IMG/VR virus record: IMGVR_UViG_3300010354_000046
Span: 62,001-126,000 of that record
Length of the DNA stretch: 64,000 nucleotides
Source: a virus
Strand: one strand, 5' to 3'
The notes beneath the pieces are model-generated. The model was not told the DNA's origin. It made no database searches and worked only from the letters and a program-made list of their open reading frames with translations. Position numbers and translations under genes: made by a program. This document shows, in pieces, positions 1 to 8,535 of the stretch; the stretch's first letter is position 1; each line of letters begins with the position of its first letter.

Positions 1-768
1 TATTTCTTCCAACGAATGATTATTTTTTCCTATCCAGAAAACAGATTTTTCACGCATTGCGATTTCTTCGGTTAAATTTTTAGGTGTTTCAATAGGGTCA
101 CAAAAATATTGATAACGTATTCGCCTATCATTAATGATTGCCTGTGTTAATGGAGTTTCTAAACCTAAATCTTCTGTAATAGCATTTTGAAAATTTTTGT
201 TGTCAATTGAGCTAATATTGTACTGACTAAAAATTTCCTCTTTTTTCCAAGATTTTATGGTATTGTAATATTCTATTAATTTTTCGTCAACTGAAAATTT
301 ATAAGGTTTAAGAGATTCTACTAACAATACAATATTTTTTTCATCTAGGTCGGCAATGTATAATTTTCCATTAGTAACCGGTTCTAGCCCTGTAATTTTT
401 TTCGTAATTTCTTGCATGATCTTTCGTATGCTACTGGAAAACGTAAATTCTACAATGATCTTTGCATCTTTTTCAGCATTACTAGACAAGTAAATTTTCC
501 TGACAACTTCGATAATTCTAAAAGGCTTTGACCACAGGCCTAACTCTAAAACTTCTTCTAAATTTTTATAGTGCGTTAGAATTTTTTCCTTATTTTCTGT
601 TAAAATTCTAACCAACAGATCTCCTTGATTAGCTGTAAGAAAATTTCCCTGCTTTAAAGAAGAATGTAGACTTGTTAAAACCTTGAAGTCGCGTGTTGTA
701 ACTAAACTTTCCGGTGACGGCTCGCCAGAAGCTATAAAATTTGTAAAAAAATGATCGATAGTTAACAT
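1..768 (-). CDS. Partial protein, possibly N-terminal region of a phage helicase
   Basis: An open frame starts with ATG at 768 on the minus strand and runs without a stop to the window edge, giving about 256 N-terminal residues. The protein starts MLTIDHFFTNFIASGEPSP. Two segments, one reading FLTANQGDLLVRIL and one reading SKPFRIIEVVRKIYL, resemble N-terminal regions I associate with phage superfamily II helicases. No Walker motif is inside the visible part, so this is recollection of a pattern and not proof. The gene follows UvsX, UvsY and the DUF6492-like gene, where a replication or recombination enzyme fits. A consensus-like sigma70 promoter lies directly upstream, with its -10 box only six bases from the ATG, leaving no room for a ribosome binding site. 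The gene itself is certain; the function is weak. Confidence 0.45.
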   Translation of the reverse strand, partial: MLTIDHFFTNFIASGEPSPESLVTTRDFKVLTSLHSSLKQGNFLTANQGDLLVRILTENKEKILTHYKNLEEVLELGLWSKPFRIIEVVRKIYLSSNAEKDAKIIVEFTFSSSIRKIMQEITKKITGLEPVTNGKLYIADLDEKNIVLLVESLKPYKFSVDEKLIEYYNTIKSWKKEEIFSQYNISSIDNKNFQNAITEDLGLETPLTQAIINDRRIRYQYFCDPIETPKNLTEEIAMREKSVFWIGKNNHSLEEI

Positions 769-774
769 AGCTTT

Positions 775-802
775 ATTATAAATGATTTTTTATAATTGTC
801 AA
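775..802 (-). promoter_or_regulatory. Consensus sigma70-type promoter before the helicase-like gene
   Basis: On the minus strand TTGACA (802-797) is followed after 16 bases by TATAAT (780-775). Both hexamers match the bacterial housekeeping consensus exactly. The -10 box ends six bases before the ATG at 768, so the predicted transcript would have almost no leader. It points to early transcription by host polymerase. Confidence 0.7.
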
Positions 803-808
803 CCGGTA

Positions 809-1762
809 TTACTCAAGACGGTATCCGAGATCAAAATGATCAAATAAGGTACTGCCTCTTTCGTGCCGTGTATGGTGTGTCCAAAAAACAGGGTTAAAAG
901 CAGTTTTTACTAATTCTGGATTCAAACAGATATGGTCTACTAATACCTGTTCAATTTTTTCAATTCTTTTTGCATTGTTAGCAATGTACCATCGATGAAA
1001 GGATACACTTTTATAAAAATCACTTTTAATGATTGAACAATCGATATCAATATCAGCATTGGGCCACATAAATTTAGTGTTATTGCCATTGCTCCAACAA
1101 TTTTCATTAATATTTGATAAATCTTCGGCAAAATCACTAAAGTATCGATATAAGATAAATTCGCTTACTTCTTTTATGTTTGTCACATAAGGATCAAATA
1201 CACGATTAATGTCTAATGATTGTAAAAGTTTTTTGACGTTTGAAGTTTTACAGCGAAATGGAGTTGCCGGAGCCCAAAACCAGCTAGGAGTAGTGGAACC
1301 GGTAACTTTTTGACATAAATTTGCAAAATTAAAATAAATTTGCAACTCTGGAGCCATTACGTCTTGTAATTTTACAGAGCCTTGTAACGGCTTGTAAATT
1401 AAATTATTTCCTTCAGGCGATCCCCATTCGTTAAGATTGACATTTCGTAATAGAATGTCTTTGCTGTCGAGTAAAAGGTAAGATTCTTCCGAAATTTTCT
1501 CAGAGATTACAAACTTTAATACCTGTTGCCTGATATACCCTGGAAGATGGTTAATTAAAATTAAATTTTTTGCTTCTAATAATTCTAAAGTGTGATTAGT
1601 GTATAATGGTCGGAATAGGTCCTCCCATTCTTTTATTGATTTTTTAGAATTTTCGACAATAACGTAGTGTGTGTGACGACCTTGAAGGAATTTGTTGATA
1701 CTATAGGACTGTAGTCTAGCAATTTCGATATCTCGGTCGCACGTTACTGTTACAAGAGCCAT
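809..1762 (-). CDS. DUF6492-like glycosyltransferase-type protein
   Basis: The 317-residue protein begins MALVTVTCDRDIEIARLQ and has the segment LLLDSKDILLRN near residue 97. This opening strand, followed by a mid-protein acidic 'LDSKD' loop, is what I recall of the DUF6492 family, thought to have a glycosyltransferase-A-like fold. The LDSKD acidic pair would be the metal/sugar-nucleotide site, by analogy with DxD motifs. No membrane segment or signal peptide is evident. The start codon shares one base with the UvsY stop (TAATG), so the gene is translationally coupled to the recombination operon, an odd place for a sugar-transfer enzyme. Possible roles are DNA-base glycosylation or surface-glycan modification; neither can be chosen from sequence. 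Family call moderate, substrate unknown. Confidence 0.5.
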   Translation of the reverse strand: MALVTVTCDRDIEIARLQSYSINKFLQGRHTHYVIVENSKKSIKEWEDLFRPLYTNHTLELLEAKNLILINHLPGYIRQQVLKFVISEKISEESYLLLDSKDILLRNVNLNEWGSPEGNNLIYKPLQGSVKLQDVMAPELQIYFNFANLCQKVTGSTTPSWFWAPATPFRCKTSNVKKLLQSLDINRVFDPYVTNIKEVSEFILYRYFSDFAEDLSNINENCWSNGNNTKFMWPNADIDIDCSIIKSDFYKSVSFHRWYIANNAKRIEKIEQVLVDHICLNPELVKTAFNPVFWTHHTRHERGSTLFDHFDLGYRLE

Positions 1763-2217
1763 TATAAAGAAGCATCTTCCATTCCTGCAACACGCAACTT
1801 AACAATATTAGTAATCTGCCACTGTTTCTGGTCTAAGGCTTTAGTAATACCCAACCATTTGTTGCGTAACAGAGCAAATTCGTTAATAATCTTCTCAAAA
1901 TCTACAACGTCGGCTTCGCCCTCCACAAACTTTTCACAGTCTCTGGAGGACAAAGCTCGTTGATAGTTTTCTAAGTATTTTCTAAAGTGTTGACTCTTAA
2001 GTCGACGGAGCTCGATATTTAAATATTCCAAAATTGCTTCAATTTCCTGAAGCTGACTAAATCTTTGTTCAACAATTCCAGGCATCGAAGCTGCCGCTCG
2101 TTCAACATTACCTGTAATGCGACATTCTAACCTTGCATCTTGCAATTCAGTGTTAAAAAAGTCAACAGCATCAGGAATATGCGATATATCTTTTGAAATT
2201 TTTGTATACCAGCTCAT
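1762..2217 (-). CDS. uvsY: UvsY-like recombination mediator
   Basis: A 151-residue, largely helical, charged protein. It has the LRRLKSQHFRKYLENYQRAL segment (about residues 68-87) and the C-terminal stretch KWLGITKALDQKQWQITNIV that I associate with UvsY of marine T4-like phages. T4 UvsY (137 residues) is close in length. UvsY loads UvsX recombinase onto ssDNA coated with gp32. All three partners are encoded here within 3 kb on the same strand, which supports the call strongly. Start and stop overlap both neighbours by one base (TAATG junctions), so it is co-translated with the small acidic protein upstream and the DUF6492-like gene downstream. Confidence 0.75.
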   Translation of the reverse strand: MSWYTKISKDISHIPDAVDFFNTELQDARLECRITGNVERAAASMPGIVEQRFSQLQEIEAILEYLNIELRRLKSQHFRKYLENYQRALSSRDCEKFVEGEADVVDFEKIINEFALLRNKWLGITKALDQKQWQITNIVKLRVAGMEDASL

Positions 2218-2462
2218 TAGAACTCTAATTCTTTATAATCGTCGTCGTCTTCTTCGTCTTCTTCATCTAGGTAATACTCTATAGCCTGGTCAAGTACGCT
2301 GTCAACGCCCATAGCACTTTGCATGACACGGTCGCTAACACCATAATCTGCTAAAAGATCTACATAGCGTTCGGCTGCTGCCTCAATTTGTTTCTTTTCG
2401 ATGAAATCGCTAAACAGCATCCAAACATCACCAATTTGAGATTCATTCAACATGTTCTTCAT
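2217..2462 (-). CDS. Small acidic protein between uvsX and uvsY
   Basis: This 81-residue protein has a helical N-terminal part (starting MKNMLNESQIGDVWMLFSDF) and a very acidic C-terminus with a run of Asp/Glu (EEDEEDDDDYKE). It overlaps the 3' end of uvsX by 20 bases, and its stop shares a base with the uvsY start, so expression is locked to both recombination genes. I do not recognise a named family. Acidic tails on phage ssDNA-metabolism proteins often mimic DNA or contact recombinases; a regulatory or accessory role for UvsX/UvsY is inference from position only. Confidence 0.7.
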   Translation of the reverse strand: MKNMLNESQIGDVWMLFSDFIEKKQIEAAAERYVDLLADYGVSDRVMQSAMGVDSVLDQAIEYYLDEEDEEDDDDYKELEF

Positions 2463-3501
2463 TCTCCTCAGGAACGGTAGTTGTAGGTTTGATATGAAAT
2501 TTTTCCATTATCATATCTAATTTATCATCTTTCCATTCTTTTCGGTAGAATTTGAACTCTTCTCCAGTCTCTGGGTCAACCCACTTGAGTCTATTACCTT
2601 CTTGCTTGAGCAAACCTTCCTTCTCAAACAAATCGACAACACCACTATAAGGATTCATGCCTGTTTCATAAGGAATCTTAACTTGAACACCTTCAAAAGG
2701 TTTAGCATAGCGTGTTTTCATAATTTTACATGCCGCACGAATACCGTTTACTTCTGAAACCTTGTTGCCATCTTCGTCTTCTTTGAGTTTTAGCTTCTTC
2801 ATCGCAACTACAATGCTAGATGCATAGATAAAACCTTGTCCGCCTGAAATTTTATCATCGGGATCGAACATATCTTGACTAGCGTATGTGTGATTAGTGG
2901 CAACTAGTCCAATGTTTAGTGAACCAAACATGTTTACACAGTTACGAACAAGTGCTGTCAGTGCTTTAGGCTTACGACCCATGTCACCTTTCAAATCGCC
3001 TGCTTCAAACTGATTAACGTCAGTAGGTGTTAGCAACATACCGAGCGAGTCAACTACAAACAAGACCTTTGGTCGTGTTTCTTCAGGCATTTCTTTGTAT
3101 TCTTTGATAAACTCGTTAATAGTTTTAGCAACATCGTCAATCATTGCCATATTAAGTTTGAGTAGCTTGTCTTCGCTAGTATCGACGCCAAGTGCCTTAA
3201 GCCATTCTTCGTCGAGCGCATTTTCGCTATCAATCAAGACAACATAAATGCCCTGTGCTTGTGCATTTTTAACAATATTGCCAGAGCAAATGTAAGACTT
3301 ACCTGCACCAGACTCACCCGCAAATACCGTGACTTTACCTAGAGGAATACCTCTGTGGAAATCACCACTAATAAGATAATTTAAGGCGTAATTGCCTGTG
3401 CTAACCCAGTCTGTAGGATCTGTAAATCCTACGCTAAGTCCGTCAATAGACTTAGTCAAAGTTTTTCTAAATTTCGATAAATCGAAGGCTTTTGTAGCCA
3501 T
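2443..3501 (-). CDS. uvsX: UvsX RecA-like recombinase
   Basis: A 352-residue RecA/UvsX-family ATPase that forms filaments on ssDNA and drives strand exchange for recombination-dependent replication and repair. Walker A is GESGAGKS at residues 62-69. Walker B is the hydrophobic strand ending in Asp151 (KVLFVVDSLGML). A later segment with KTRYAKPFEGVQ fits the DNA-binding loop region of UvsX proteins. Length is near T4 UvsX (about 390). The start has a strong Shine-Dalgarno (AGGAG, seven bases before the ATG). It lies downstream of gp32, separated by a stem-loop region, and overlaps the next small gene by 20 bases. Confidence 0.95.
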   Translation of the reverse strand: MATKAFDLSKFRKTLTKSIDGLSVGFTDPTDWVSTGNYALNYLISGDFHRGIPLGKVTVFAGESGAGKSYICSGNIVKNAQAQGIYVVLIDSENALDEEWLKALGVDTSEDKLLKLNMAMIDDVAKTINEFIKEYKEMPEETRPKVLFVVDSLGMLLTPTDVNQFEAGDLKGDMGRKPKALTALVRNCVNMFGSLNIGLVATNHTYASQDMFDPDDKISGGQGFIYASSIVVAMKKLKLKEDEDGNKVSEVNGIRAACKIMKTRYAKPFEGVQVKIPYETGMNPYSGVVDLFEKEGLLKQEGNRLKWVDPETGEEFKFYRKEWKDDKLDMIMEKFHIKPTTTVPEENEEHVE

Positions 3502-3524
3502 AGTTATTCTCCTAAAATAGATAA

Positions 3525-3560
3525 CTTGGGCGTACGGTGATCAACCCGCAGAGGCCCAAG
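3525..3560 (-). other. Stem-loop between gp32 and uvsX
   Basis: CTTGGGC (3525-3531) is the inverted repeat of GCCCAAG (3554-3560), with a 22-base loop that contains further pairing potential (GGT/ACC around a TGATCA). On the minus strand it follows the gp32 stop by about seven bases and precedes the uvsX ribosome binding site. No clean T-run follows, so it may be an attenuator, processing site or RNA-stability element, and not a strong terminator. Confidence 0.45.
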
Positions 3561-3567
3561 CCGTGTT

Positions 3568-4542
3568 TTACTTTTGACGATTGCGGATCATTGCCAAGAT
3601 GTCTTGTGCTCGGCTATCGCCACCGCCTGTGCTTGCAGGTGCTTCTGCTTTAGATGCAGGTGCTTCTGCTTTAGGAGTTGCTTTTGGTGCAGGTTCATCT
3701 TCGAAATCATCGGCTGCTGCCTTTGATGTTTTAGCCTGCGGATCACCAGTTGCGGCGCTCATTCCTGCTGGTTTGAAATACTGACCCCAACGATCCATGT
3801 CATATGCTTCACCATCAACAGATGCTTCGAACATTTCTTTCATTACCTTAAGCTCAACATCTGTTGGCTTCTTAGGTAAGAAATCGTTCAAATTAAACAA
3901 ACCATGTTGTTTAATTGCTGTTTGTTCATCATCGCTTAGTGGACGCTCACGACGCGACCATGTTGATGTAGAGTAATCGGCATAACCGCCTTTACTACCC
4001 TTTTTCATACGGAAGTCTAATCCATGTACAAAGTCAGTTGGCAAATCTTCCAATTCTGGATCAACCAGCGCAGAACGAATCAATTGGAAAATCTGTGGTC
4101 CGATAATGAATCGGCGAATTGGGTTTTCAGGGTGTTCTGTTTCCTTTAAACCATCCTCAACAACAAAACCTTGGAAGATGTAACTACGCTTTTTCCAGTA
4201 TTTACGACCCATGTCTTCTAGACTAGGATCCTTAAACCAAGGACGAACCTCGCTCAGAATGGGACAAGTTTCTCCGTACATTTCCATGCAAGGAACATTA
4301 ACTACTACTGGTTTGCTTTCTGATTCACCTTTTACGCCTGCGAACGGCAATTTGATCATTGCTCGTTCAACCCAGAAAAAAGTGTTGTCGGTGTTACCAT
4401 CTGGTAAGAATCGCAGAACGGATTCGCTACCTTCTTTTAGATTCCAGAACGGATAAATTGAATTATCTCCGCCTGTTCTTTCTCCTGAACCTTTTTGTTC
4501 AGATGCCTTAAGTTTTGCTCTAATTTCAGCCAAAGTTGCCAT
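3568..4542 (-). CDS. 32: gp32-like single-stranded DNA-binding protein
   Basis: A 324-residue T4 gp32-type ssDNA-binding protein. The N-terminus (MATLAEIRAKLKASEQKG) is basic and helical, like the cooperativity region of gp32. The core includes NSIYPFWNLKEGSESVLRFL, the opening strand of the OB fold, and a Cys pair (PCMEMYGETCPI) where T4 gp32 has zinc ligands. The C-terminal third is acidic then Ala/Pro-rich, the usual flexible protein-interaction tail, ending in DILAMIRNRQK. A longer in-frame start at 4617 exists, but the ATG at 4542 has AGGAG seven bases upstream, and the extra codons run back through the leader to the edge of the terminator hairpin, so 4542 is chosen. It coats replication ssDNA and works with UvsX and UvsY just downstream. 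Confidence 0.9.
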   Translation of the reverse strand: MATLAEIRAKLKASEQKGSGERTGGDNSIYPFWNLKEGSESVLRFLPDGNTDNTFFWVERAMIKLPFAGVKGESESKPVVVNVPCMEMYGETCPILSEVRPWFKDPSLEDMGRKYWKKRSYIFQGFVVEDGLKETEHPENPIRRFIIGPQIFQLIRSALVDPELEDLPTDFVHGLDFRMKKGSKGGYADYSTSTWSRRERPLSDDEQTAIKQHGLFNLNDFLPKKPTDVELKVMKEMFEASVDGEAYDMDRWGQYFKPAGMSAATGDPQAKTSKAAADDFEDEPAPKATPKAEAPASKAEAPASTGGGDSRAQDILAMIRNRQK

Positions 4543-4603
4543 AATTTTCTCCTTTATTAGCCTTTGTTTTTTATGTGCCTTTATTTGTTGAAACCTATCA
4601 ACA

Positions 4604-4635
4604 AAAAACGCATACATGTTATTGTATGCGTTTTT
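4604..4635 (-). terminator. Rho-independent terminator upstream of gp32
   Basis: A 13-bp perfect stem, AAAAACGCATACA (4604-4616) with TGTATGCGTTTTT (4623-4635), has a 6-base loop. On the minus strand the stem's 3' arm ends in a T-run, so it would end transcripts of the 4673-6004 gene before gp32. A T-run also follows on the plus strand, so it could work both ways. Confidence 0.8.
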
Positions 4636-4649
4636 ATTTAGTCTTGCAA
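4621..4649 (-). promoter_or_regulatory. Candidate sigma70 promoter for gp32, overlapping the terminator
   Basis: On the minus strand TTGCAA (4649-4644) and TACAAT (4626-4621) are separated by exactly 17 bases, close to the -35/-10 consensus. The predicted start falls inside the terminator hairpin, giving gp32 a leader of roughly 70 bases. This would allow gp32 to be expressed independently of the structural genes upstream. Confidence 0.4.
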
Positions 4650-4672
4650 GAACTTTTTTGTTCTAAATGTGA

Positions 4673-6004
4673 TTATCTATGATTTACTATGCTCAAAATT
4701 CTTTGTAATTCTGAGTAACCGGTTGATTCGGGCATTACTCCATATTGACCGGTAATATTACCCATAGCATCAACGCTGGAGTCCATAGTGTTGGCAGCGC
4801 CACCGGCTGGTGCAGCTCTACCCGGCAATGTCTTTTGTTGGGCAGCTTGGCCAGCTGGTTTTTTGGTGTCAGCCATCTTTACTGCATATTTTTTGCCCTT
4901 CCACATGAACTCCTTTTCACCTTTAGCTCTAGCATCTGCAAATGCTTTACCAAATGGCATAGCATCTCGGTTAGCTGGTGCAGCTGGTGCAGCTGGTGCA
5001 GCCGGTGCAGCTGGTTGGGCAGCTTGGCCACTTGGTGCGGCTGCGCCAGGGTTATATAAATCTCCTGTTTCGGAATTTTTCTTAACATTTGGATTTATTT
5101 TGCCTGTGTCATCGCTAACATCTAGTCCTGTTGCTTGACCTTGTGCATTTACTGCATTGCCGCTTAGTCCCTGAGCAGCTAGTCCTTTGTCAGCTTCTTT
5201 CTTTTTAGCAGCAGTCCAATCAGCAGTTGCTTGTGCTTGAGTAGCAGGTTCAACAAAATTAGGATCTCCTGCGCTTACTACATTGCCATTTTCATCTTTA
5301 GTAAATCCTGGCATTAAGTTGCCTTCATCGTCAACAGATCCCGGTGGTGTTCCAGCCGGTGTTGCAGGCGCTGCTGCTGGCGCTGGTTCTGTCGCTGGCT
5401 GCGCGGCCTGTCCAGCTGGTAGTCGAGTTTTATTTGCAAAAGCATTTGGAGTACCGGCAGTATTTGCACCTGCTTCAGCATCCATTCTATCGGCAATTCG
5501 ACTAGCTTGTGCTGCGGCATCTGGTGTAGCTGCCGGTGCTGCTGCCGTTGGTGCTTGTGCTGGTGCCGCCGCTGGTGCTTGGGCTTGTGCTGGTGCTTGT
5601 GCAGGTGCCGCTGGCGCTGCCGCTACGGTTGCCTTAAACCCTAAACGTTTAGCAATTTGTTGGCTTTCGGGATCAGTAAAGTAACTTATAGGTACAGAAT
5701 CTTTTCCTAACATTTTCTTTACAAGATACGGGTCTTGCGGATCAACTCCGCCTAACTTTTGCTTTTGATCTGGTGTAAGCCCGGCCGATGAACCTGCAGG
5801 AGTTCCGCTAGTTACTGCGGCTCCGCTGCCACTTTTTACTGTGCCACCTGAACCTGTTTTTACTGCATTTGTAGGAGCGTTCATGGTAACACCATTAACA
5901 GTTTGTGTTTGTACTGGTTGACTTGGATCAGCAGGTAGCGTAACTTTTTCTGCTATTAAATCTTTTTCAGTAACTAAGTTAATATAATCTCTTATAGATT
6001 TCAT
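4673..6004 (-). CDS. Ala/Pro/Gln-rich low-complexity protein with capsid-targeting-like N-terminus
   Basis: A 443-residue protein dominated by Ala, Pro, Gln, Gly and Thr, with runs of AAPAAPAAP type across residues 130-180, 210-235 and 325-345. No enzyme motif is visible. The N-terminus reads MKSIRDYINLVTEKDLIAEK, which resembles the capsid targeting sequences of T4 internal proteins (MKTYQEFIAEA type) and contains IAE, a plausible gp21-protease site of the I/L-x-E form. Low complexity plus this leader would suit an internal head or scaffold protein; this is inference. It ends just before a strong terminator. The long open frames on the opposite strand here come from the GC-rich Ala/Pro codons. 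Confidence 0.6.
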   Translation of the reverse strand: MKSIRDYINLVTEKDLIAEKVTLPADPSQPVQTQTVNGVTMNAPTNAVKTGSGGTVKSGSGAAVTSGTPAGSSAGLTPDQKQKLGGVDPQDPYLVKKMLGKDSVPISYFTDPESQQIAKRLGFKATVAAAPAAPAQAPAQAQAPAAAPAQAPTAAAPAATPDAAAQASRIADRMDAEAGANTAGTPNAFANKTRLPAGQAAQPATEPAPAAAPATPAGTPPGSVDDEGNLMPGFTKDENGNVVSAGDPNFVEPATQAQATADWTAAKKKEADKGLAAQGLSGNAVNAQGQATGLDVSDDTGKINPNVKKNSETGDLYNPGAAAPSGQAAQPAAPAAPAAPAAPANRDAMPFGKAFADARAKGEKEFMWKGKKYAVKMADTKKPAGQAAQQKTLPGRAAPAGGAANTMDSSVDAMGNITGQYGVMPESTGYSELQRILSIVNHR

Positions 6005-6006
6005 GT

Positions 6007-8523
6007 TTATTTCCCGAAGTTAATTTTTTGCATAATCGCCTTCATCATATCTGCTGGATTCATTTGTCCTCCAGGAAATTGGATGTTTTGATTAGGTACT
6101 TGTCCTTGAGCTTTATTCAAAGCGCCGCCGACTTTTCTTTGTAGAACTTGTTGAATTTGATCAGGATTGCCAAAGTCTAACACATCGTCGTCTGTATCAT
6201 CATCACCAAATTTAGGTAATTTAAATTTCATGTTATTGGCTTGTCCAACTGCATCGTCGTAGCTAGCTGGTTTGCCGTTAACCATTCCAGAACTTGTGTT
6301 TGTTTGTGCAATCTTTGCACCTGGGTCCTTTTGTATGTTACCCATCATCTGTTGCATTTGACCCATCATACTATCAAAGTCAGGCATGCTACCAGTTTCG
6401 TCAACTGCCATCTCTGGTTTTTGGACTCCTGCTAGTCTCAGTACATTTTGCTGTTCGTCTCCGCTAGGATCTTTCATATCAATAAATTTCAATACCTTGA
6501 TTAAATCTTCTTCTGTAGCACCTTCGAACATGCCGTCTTCGAATGCTTTTTTCAATTTAATTTTGATACGCATACCGCCTAATGGAAAATTTCCCTTTTC
6601 TTTGTTGTAGAATCCGCTAACATACTTTAGCATTGCTAGTAAACCTGATTCTTCTGCTTGTTCTTCAAAACCACACTCCATTGGAGTCATGCCACATTCT
6701 TTGATAGCATCGTGTAACGTCATTTCTTTATGACCAAAATCCAGTTTTGTATCTAGCTTTGCTCCAGCTGATTTTGCTTTTTGAATAGCTTTCATTAGAC
6801 CTTGCTTGGCTAAATGTTTAGCACTAGAATGTCCTTGCCCATGTTTACCTGCAAGAGCATTAGGATTTTTCCTTGGAGGATCAGCATCAAATGGAGGATC
6901 TTCATTCTCTGCCACAGGTGCCGGTGTTGCAGGTGCTGCTGGTGCTGCCGCGGCTGCTGGTTCTGCTGGTGCCGCTGGTGCCGCTGGCGCTGCAGGTTCT
7001 GCTGGAGGAGCTTCTGGAGCTGCCGCCATAGGTTCAGCAGGGGCTTCTGGTGCAGGCATAGCACTACCTTCAAAGTCTAACTGTGTCGCAACTTCTGGAT
7101 CTTGTTCTTGCACAAAATCTTGTATCATAGATCTTACATCTAGGTCTGGATCTAAGTCAGCTAGTTGCTCTAAAAATTTAGGATCGTCGATGAAACCTCT
7201 AATTGTATCTACTGCTGTACCAGCAGGAAGCTCTTGACTTAAAACTTGATCATTAAAATCTTGGATTGCATTTTGTTGGACTTTTTCATCTTTACTGAAT
7301 AGTAAATTTTGGCCTTGAGCATTGGCCATATCTTCCCCAACAAGGCTATCCATGAAGTTTTCAAATGTATCTTCAATGTCTTCTTTCTTGTGGCTCTTAT
7401 AGCCTTTATTTTTCATCCAATTAGTTAAAGCATATGGATTATCAATATCTTTATGCTTCTTCATAGCCTTAACTGTGCCTTCCCAGCCTTTTGGAGCTTC
7501 TTCGGCAACGTCTACGTCAGTTTCAAACCACTCATGTGTAATTTCTTTAACCGGTAGTTCGGACTCATCAATAAACTTATAAATGTAAGGAAATACTGAT
7601 TTTAATTCTTCGTTGAATGTTCTTAGAGTCAATCTGTCAACTAAATGATTAACTACTGCTTCGGGGATTTCTTGTTCTTCTTGTTCTTGAAAACTTTCAA
7701 CATATTGTTCATAGAAAGCAGGGCGCTGTAGCTTGTGAATTGTTTCTTTAATTTGATCAATTCTTTCTAAGACGCGGTCAGTGACTACTCCCATTGCTTC
7801 ACTAATTTGTTCCTGGCGTGTTACATACCCTTTAAATTTTCTTAAATGCGCCAATTCCTCACTTAAACTACAGATATGCTTTCCTAGTCCATCGTACGGG
7901 TTGCCACCATGTTTGATATGTTCAGCTAATGCACGAGCGCCGTTGATATGTTTAGATGGATATTTGAATCTTTCACCAACTGCATTTTCAATATAAATGC
8001 ATTCAATATGCATTGTACGTCCAGCTGGAAGATCTAAATTAATTGGTTGACTATGTTTAATAATCAAACGTGCTTCGCCTAGGTCCTGATAGCTCATTCT
8101 ATTGGTACCGTACATCTTGTTTTCCATAATTAAATCTTCCTTGGGTTTAGCTTGAAATTGATAATCTCTCTTGTCTAATTCGCTTTTTCCAATATTCTGT
8201 ACGTCAAAATTTAACAAGCGAACTTTTGCAAATTTTCTAAATGATTTGATAAAATCGTAGGCATGGCCTTTTAAATTATTATCATCGTCGACTAAATCTC
8301 CGCTGATCTGCATAACAATGCCATCTTCTTCGTCTAGTGTGATAGCAACAGTTCCTAACGGTTCTCCGTCTTCTACATATTCGAATTCAAAAAATCTTGC
8401 ATTAGGAATGTCAGCTTTTTTGCTCAAAATGTTGCCTTCTTCGTCGCCGAAGGTAATGTCAGGAAAACGAACTTGTATTTTCCCGTATAAGTCTTTTGCA
8501 ATTTTATCTAAATTAGAGTCCAT
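6007..8523 (-). CDS. Large head-region protein next to the terminase gene
   Basis: Predicted 838 residues from the ATG at 8523 (MDSNLDKIAKDLYGKIQVRF). A longer in-frame start at 8595 would overlap the terminase gene and is less likely. The N-terminal half is mixed alpha/beta and charged. An Ala/Pro-rich linker (APAAPAAPAEPAAA type) lies near residues 515-565. After it comes a more conserved-looking block with HGQGHSSAKHLAKQG and ECGMTPMECGF, then a Met/Gln-rich C-terminus (MGQMQQMMGNIQ; MKAIMQKINFG). I do not recognise a named family. Its position between terminase and other head genes suggests a virion or assembly protein. A GATAAATA motif sits four bases before the ATG, and there is no Shine-Dalgarno. 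Confidence 0.6.
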   Translation of the reverse strand: MDSNLDKIAKDLYGKIQVRFPDITFGDEEGNILSKKADIPNARFFEFEYVEDGEPLGTVAITLDEEDGIVMQISGDLVDDDNNLKGHAYDFIKSFRKFAKVRLLNFDVQNIGKSELDKRDYQFQAKPKEDLIMENKMYGTNRMSYQDLGEARLIIKHSQPINLDLPAGRTMHIECIYIENAVGERFKYPSKHINGARALAEHIKHGGNPYDGLGKHICSLSEELAHLRKFKGYVTRQEQISEAMGVVTDRVLERIDQIKETIHKLQRPAFYEQYVESFQEQEEQEIPEAVVNHLVDRLTLRTFNEELKSVFPYIYKFIDESELPVKEITHEWFETDVDVAEEAPKGWEGTVKAMKKHKDIDNPYALTNWMKNKGYKSHKKEDIEDTFENFMDSLVGEDMANAQGQNLLFSKDEKVQQNAIQDFNDQVLSQELPAGTAVDTIRGFIDDPKFLEQLADLDPDLDVRSMIQDFVQEQDPEVATQLDFEGSAMPAPEAPAEPMAAAPEAPPAEPAAPAAPAAPAEPAAAAAPAAPATPAPVAENEDPPFDADPPRKNPNALAGKHGQGHSSAKHLAKQGLMKAIQKAKSAGAKLDTKLDFGHKEMTLHDAIKECGMTPMECGFEEQAEESGLLAMLKYVSGFYNKEKGNFPLGGMRIKIKLKKAFEDGMFEGATEEDLIKVLKFIDMKDPSGDEQQNVLRLAGVQKPEMAVDETGSMPDFDSMMGQMQQMMGNIQKDPGAKIAQTNTSSGMVNGKPASYDDAVGQANNMKFKLPKFGDDDTDDDVLDFGNPDQIQQVLQRKVGGALNKAQGQVPNQNIQFPGGQMNPADMMKAIMQKINFGK

Positions 8524-8527
8524 GTTA

Positions 8528-8535
8528 TATTTATC
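8528..8535 (-). promoter_or_regulatory. Late-promoter-like GATAAATA abutting a start codon
   Basis: GATAAATA on the minus strand matches the NATAAATA late -10 element known for marine T4-like phages. It overlaps the terminase stop codon and ends four bases before the ATG at 8523. Confidence 0.4.

Noticed and set aside
4543-4617. Upstream extended start for gp32
   Set aside because: The extension runs back to the terminator hairpin and does not look like protein; AGGAG is correctly placed for the ATG at 4542.
4649-4664. Small hairpin AGAAC/GTTCT just after the 4673-6004 gene
   Set aside because: A five-bp stem with a six-base loop is too weak next to the strong terminator at 4604-4635.
3581-7237. 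Long plus-strand open frames opposite the Ala/Pro-rich genes
   Set aside because: They mirror GC-rich Ala/Pro codons on the minus strand, lack ribosome binding sites and encode Cys/Trp/Ala runs of no recognisable protein.
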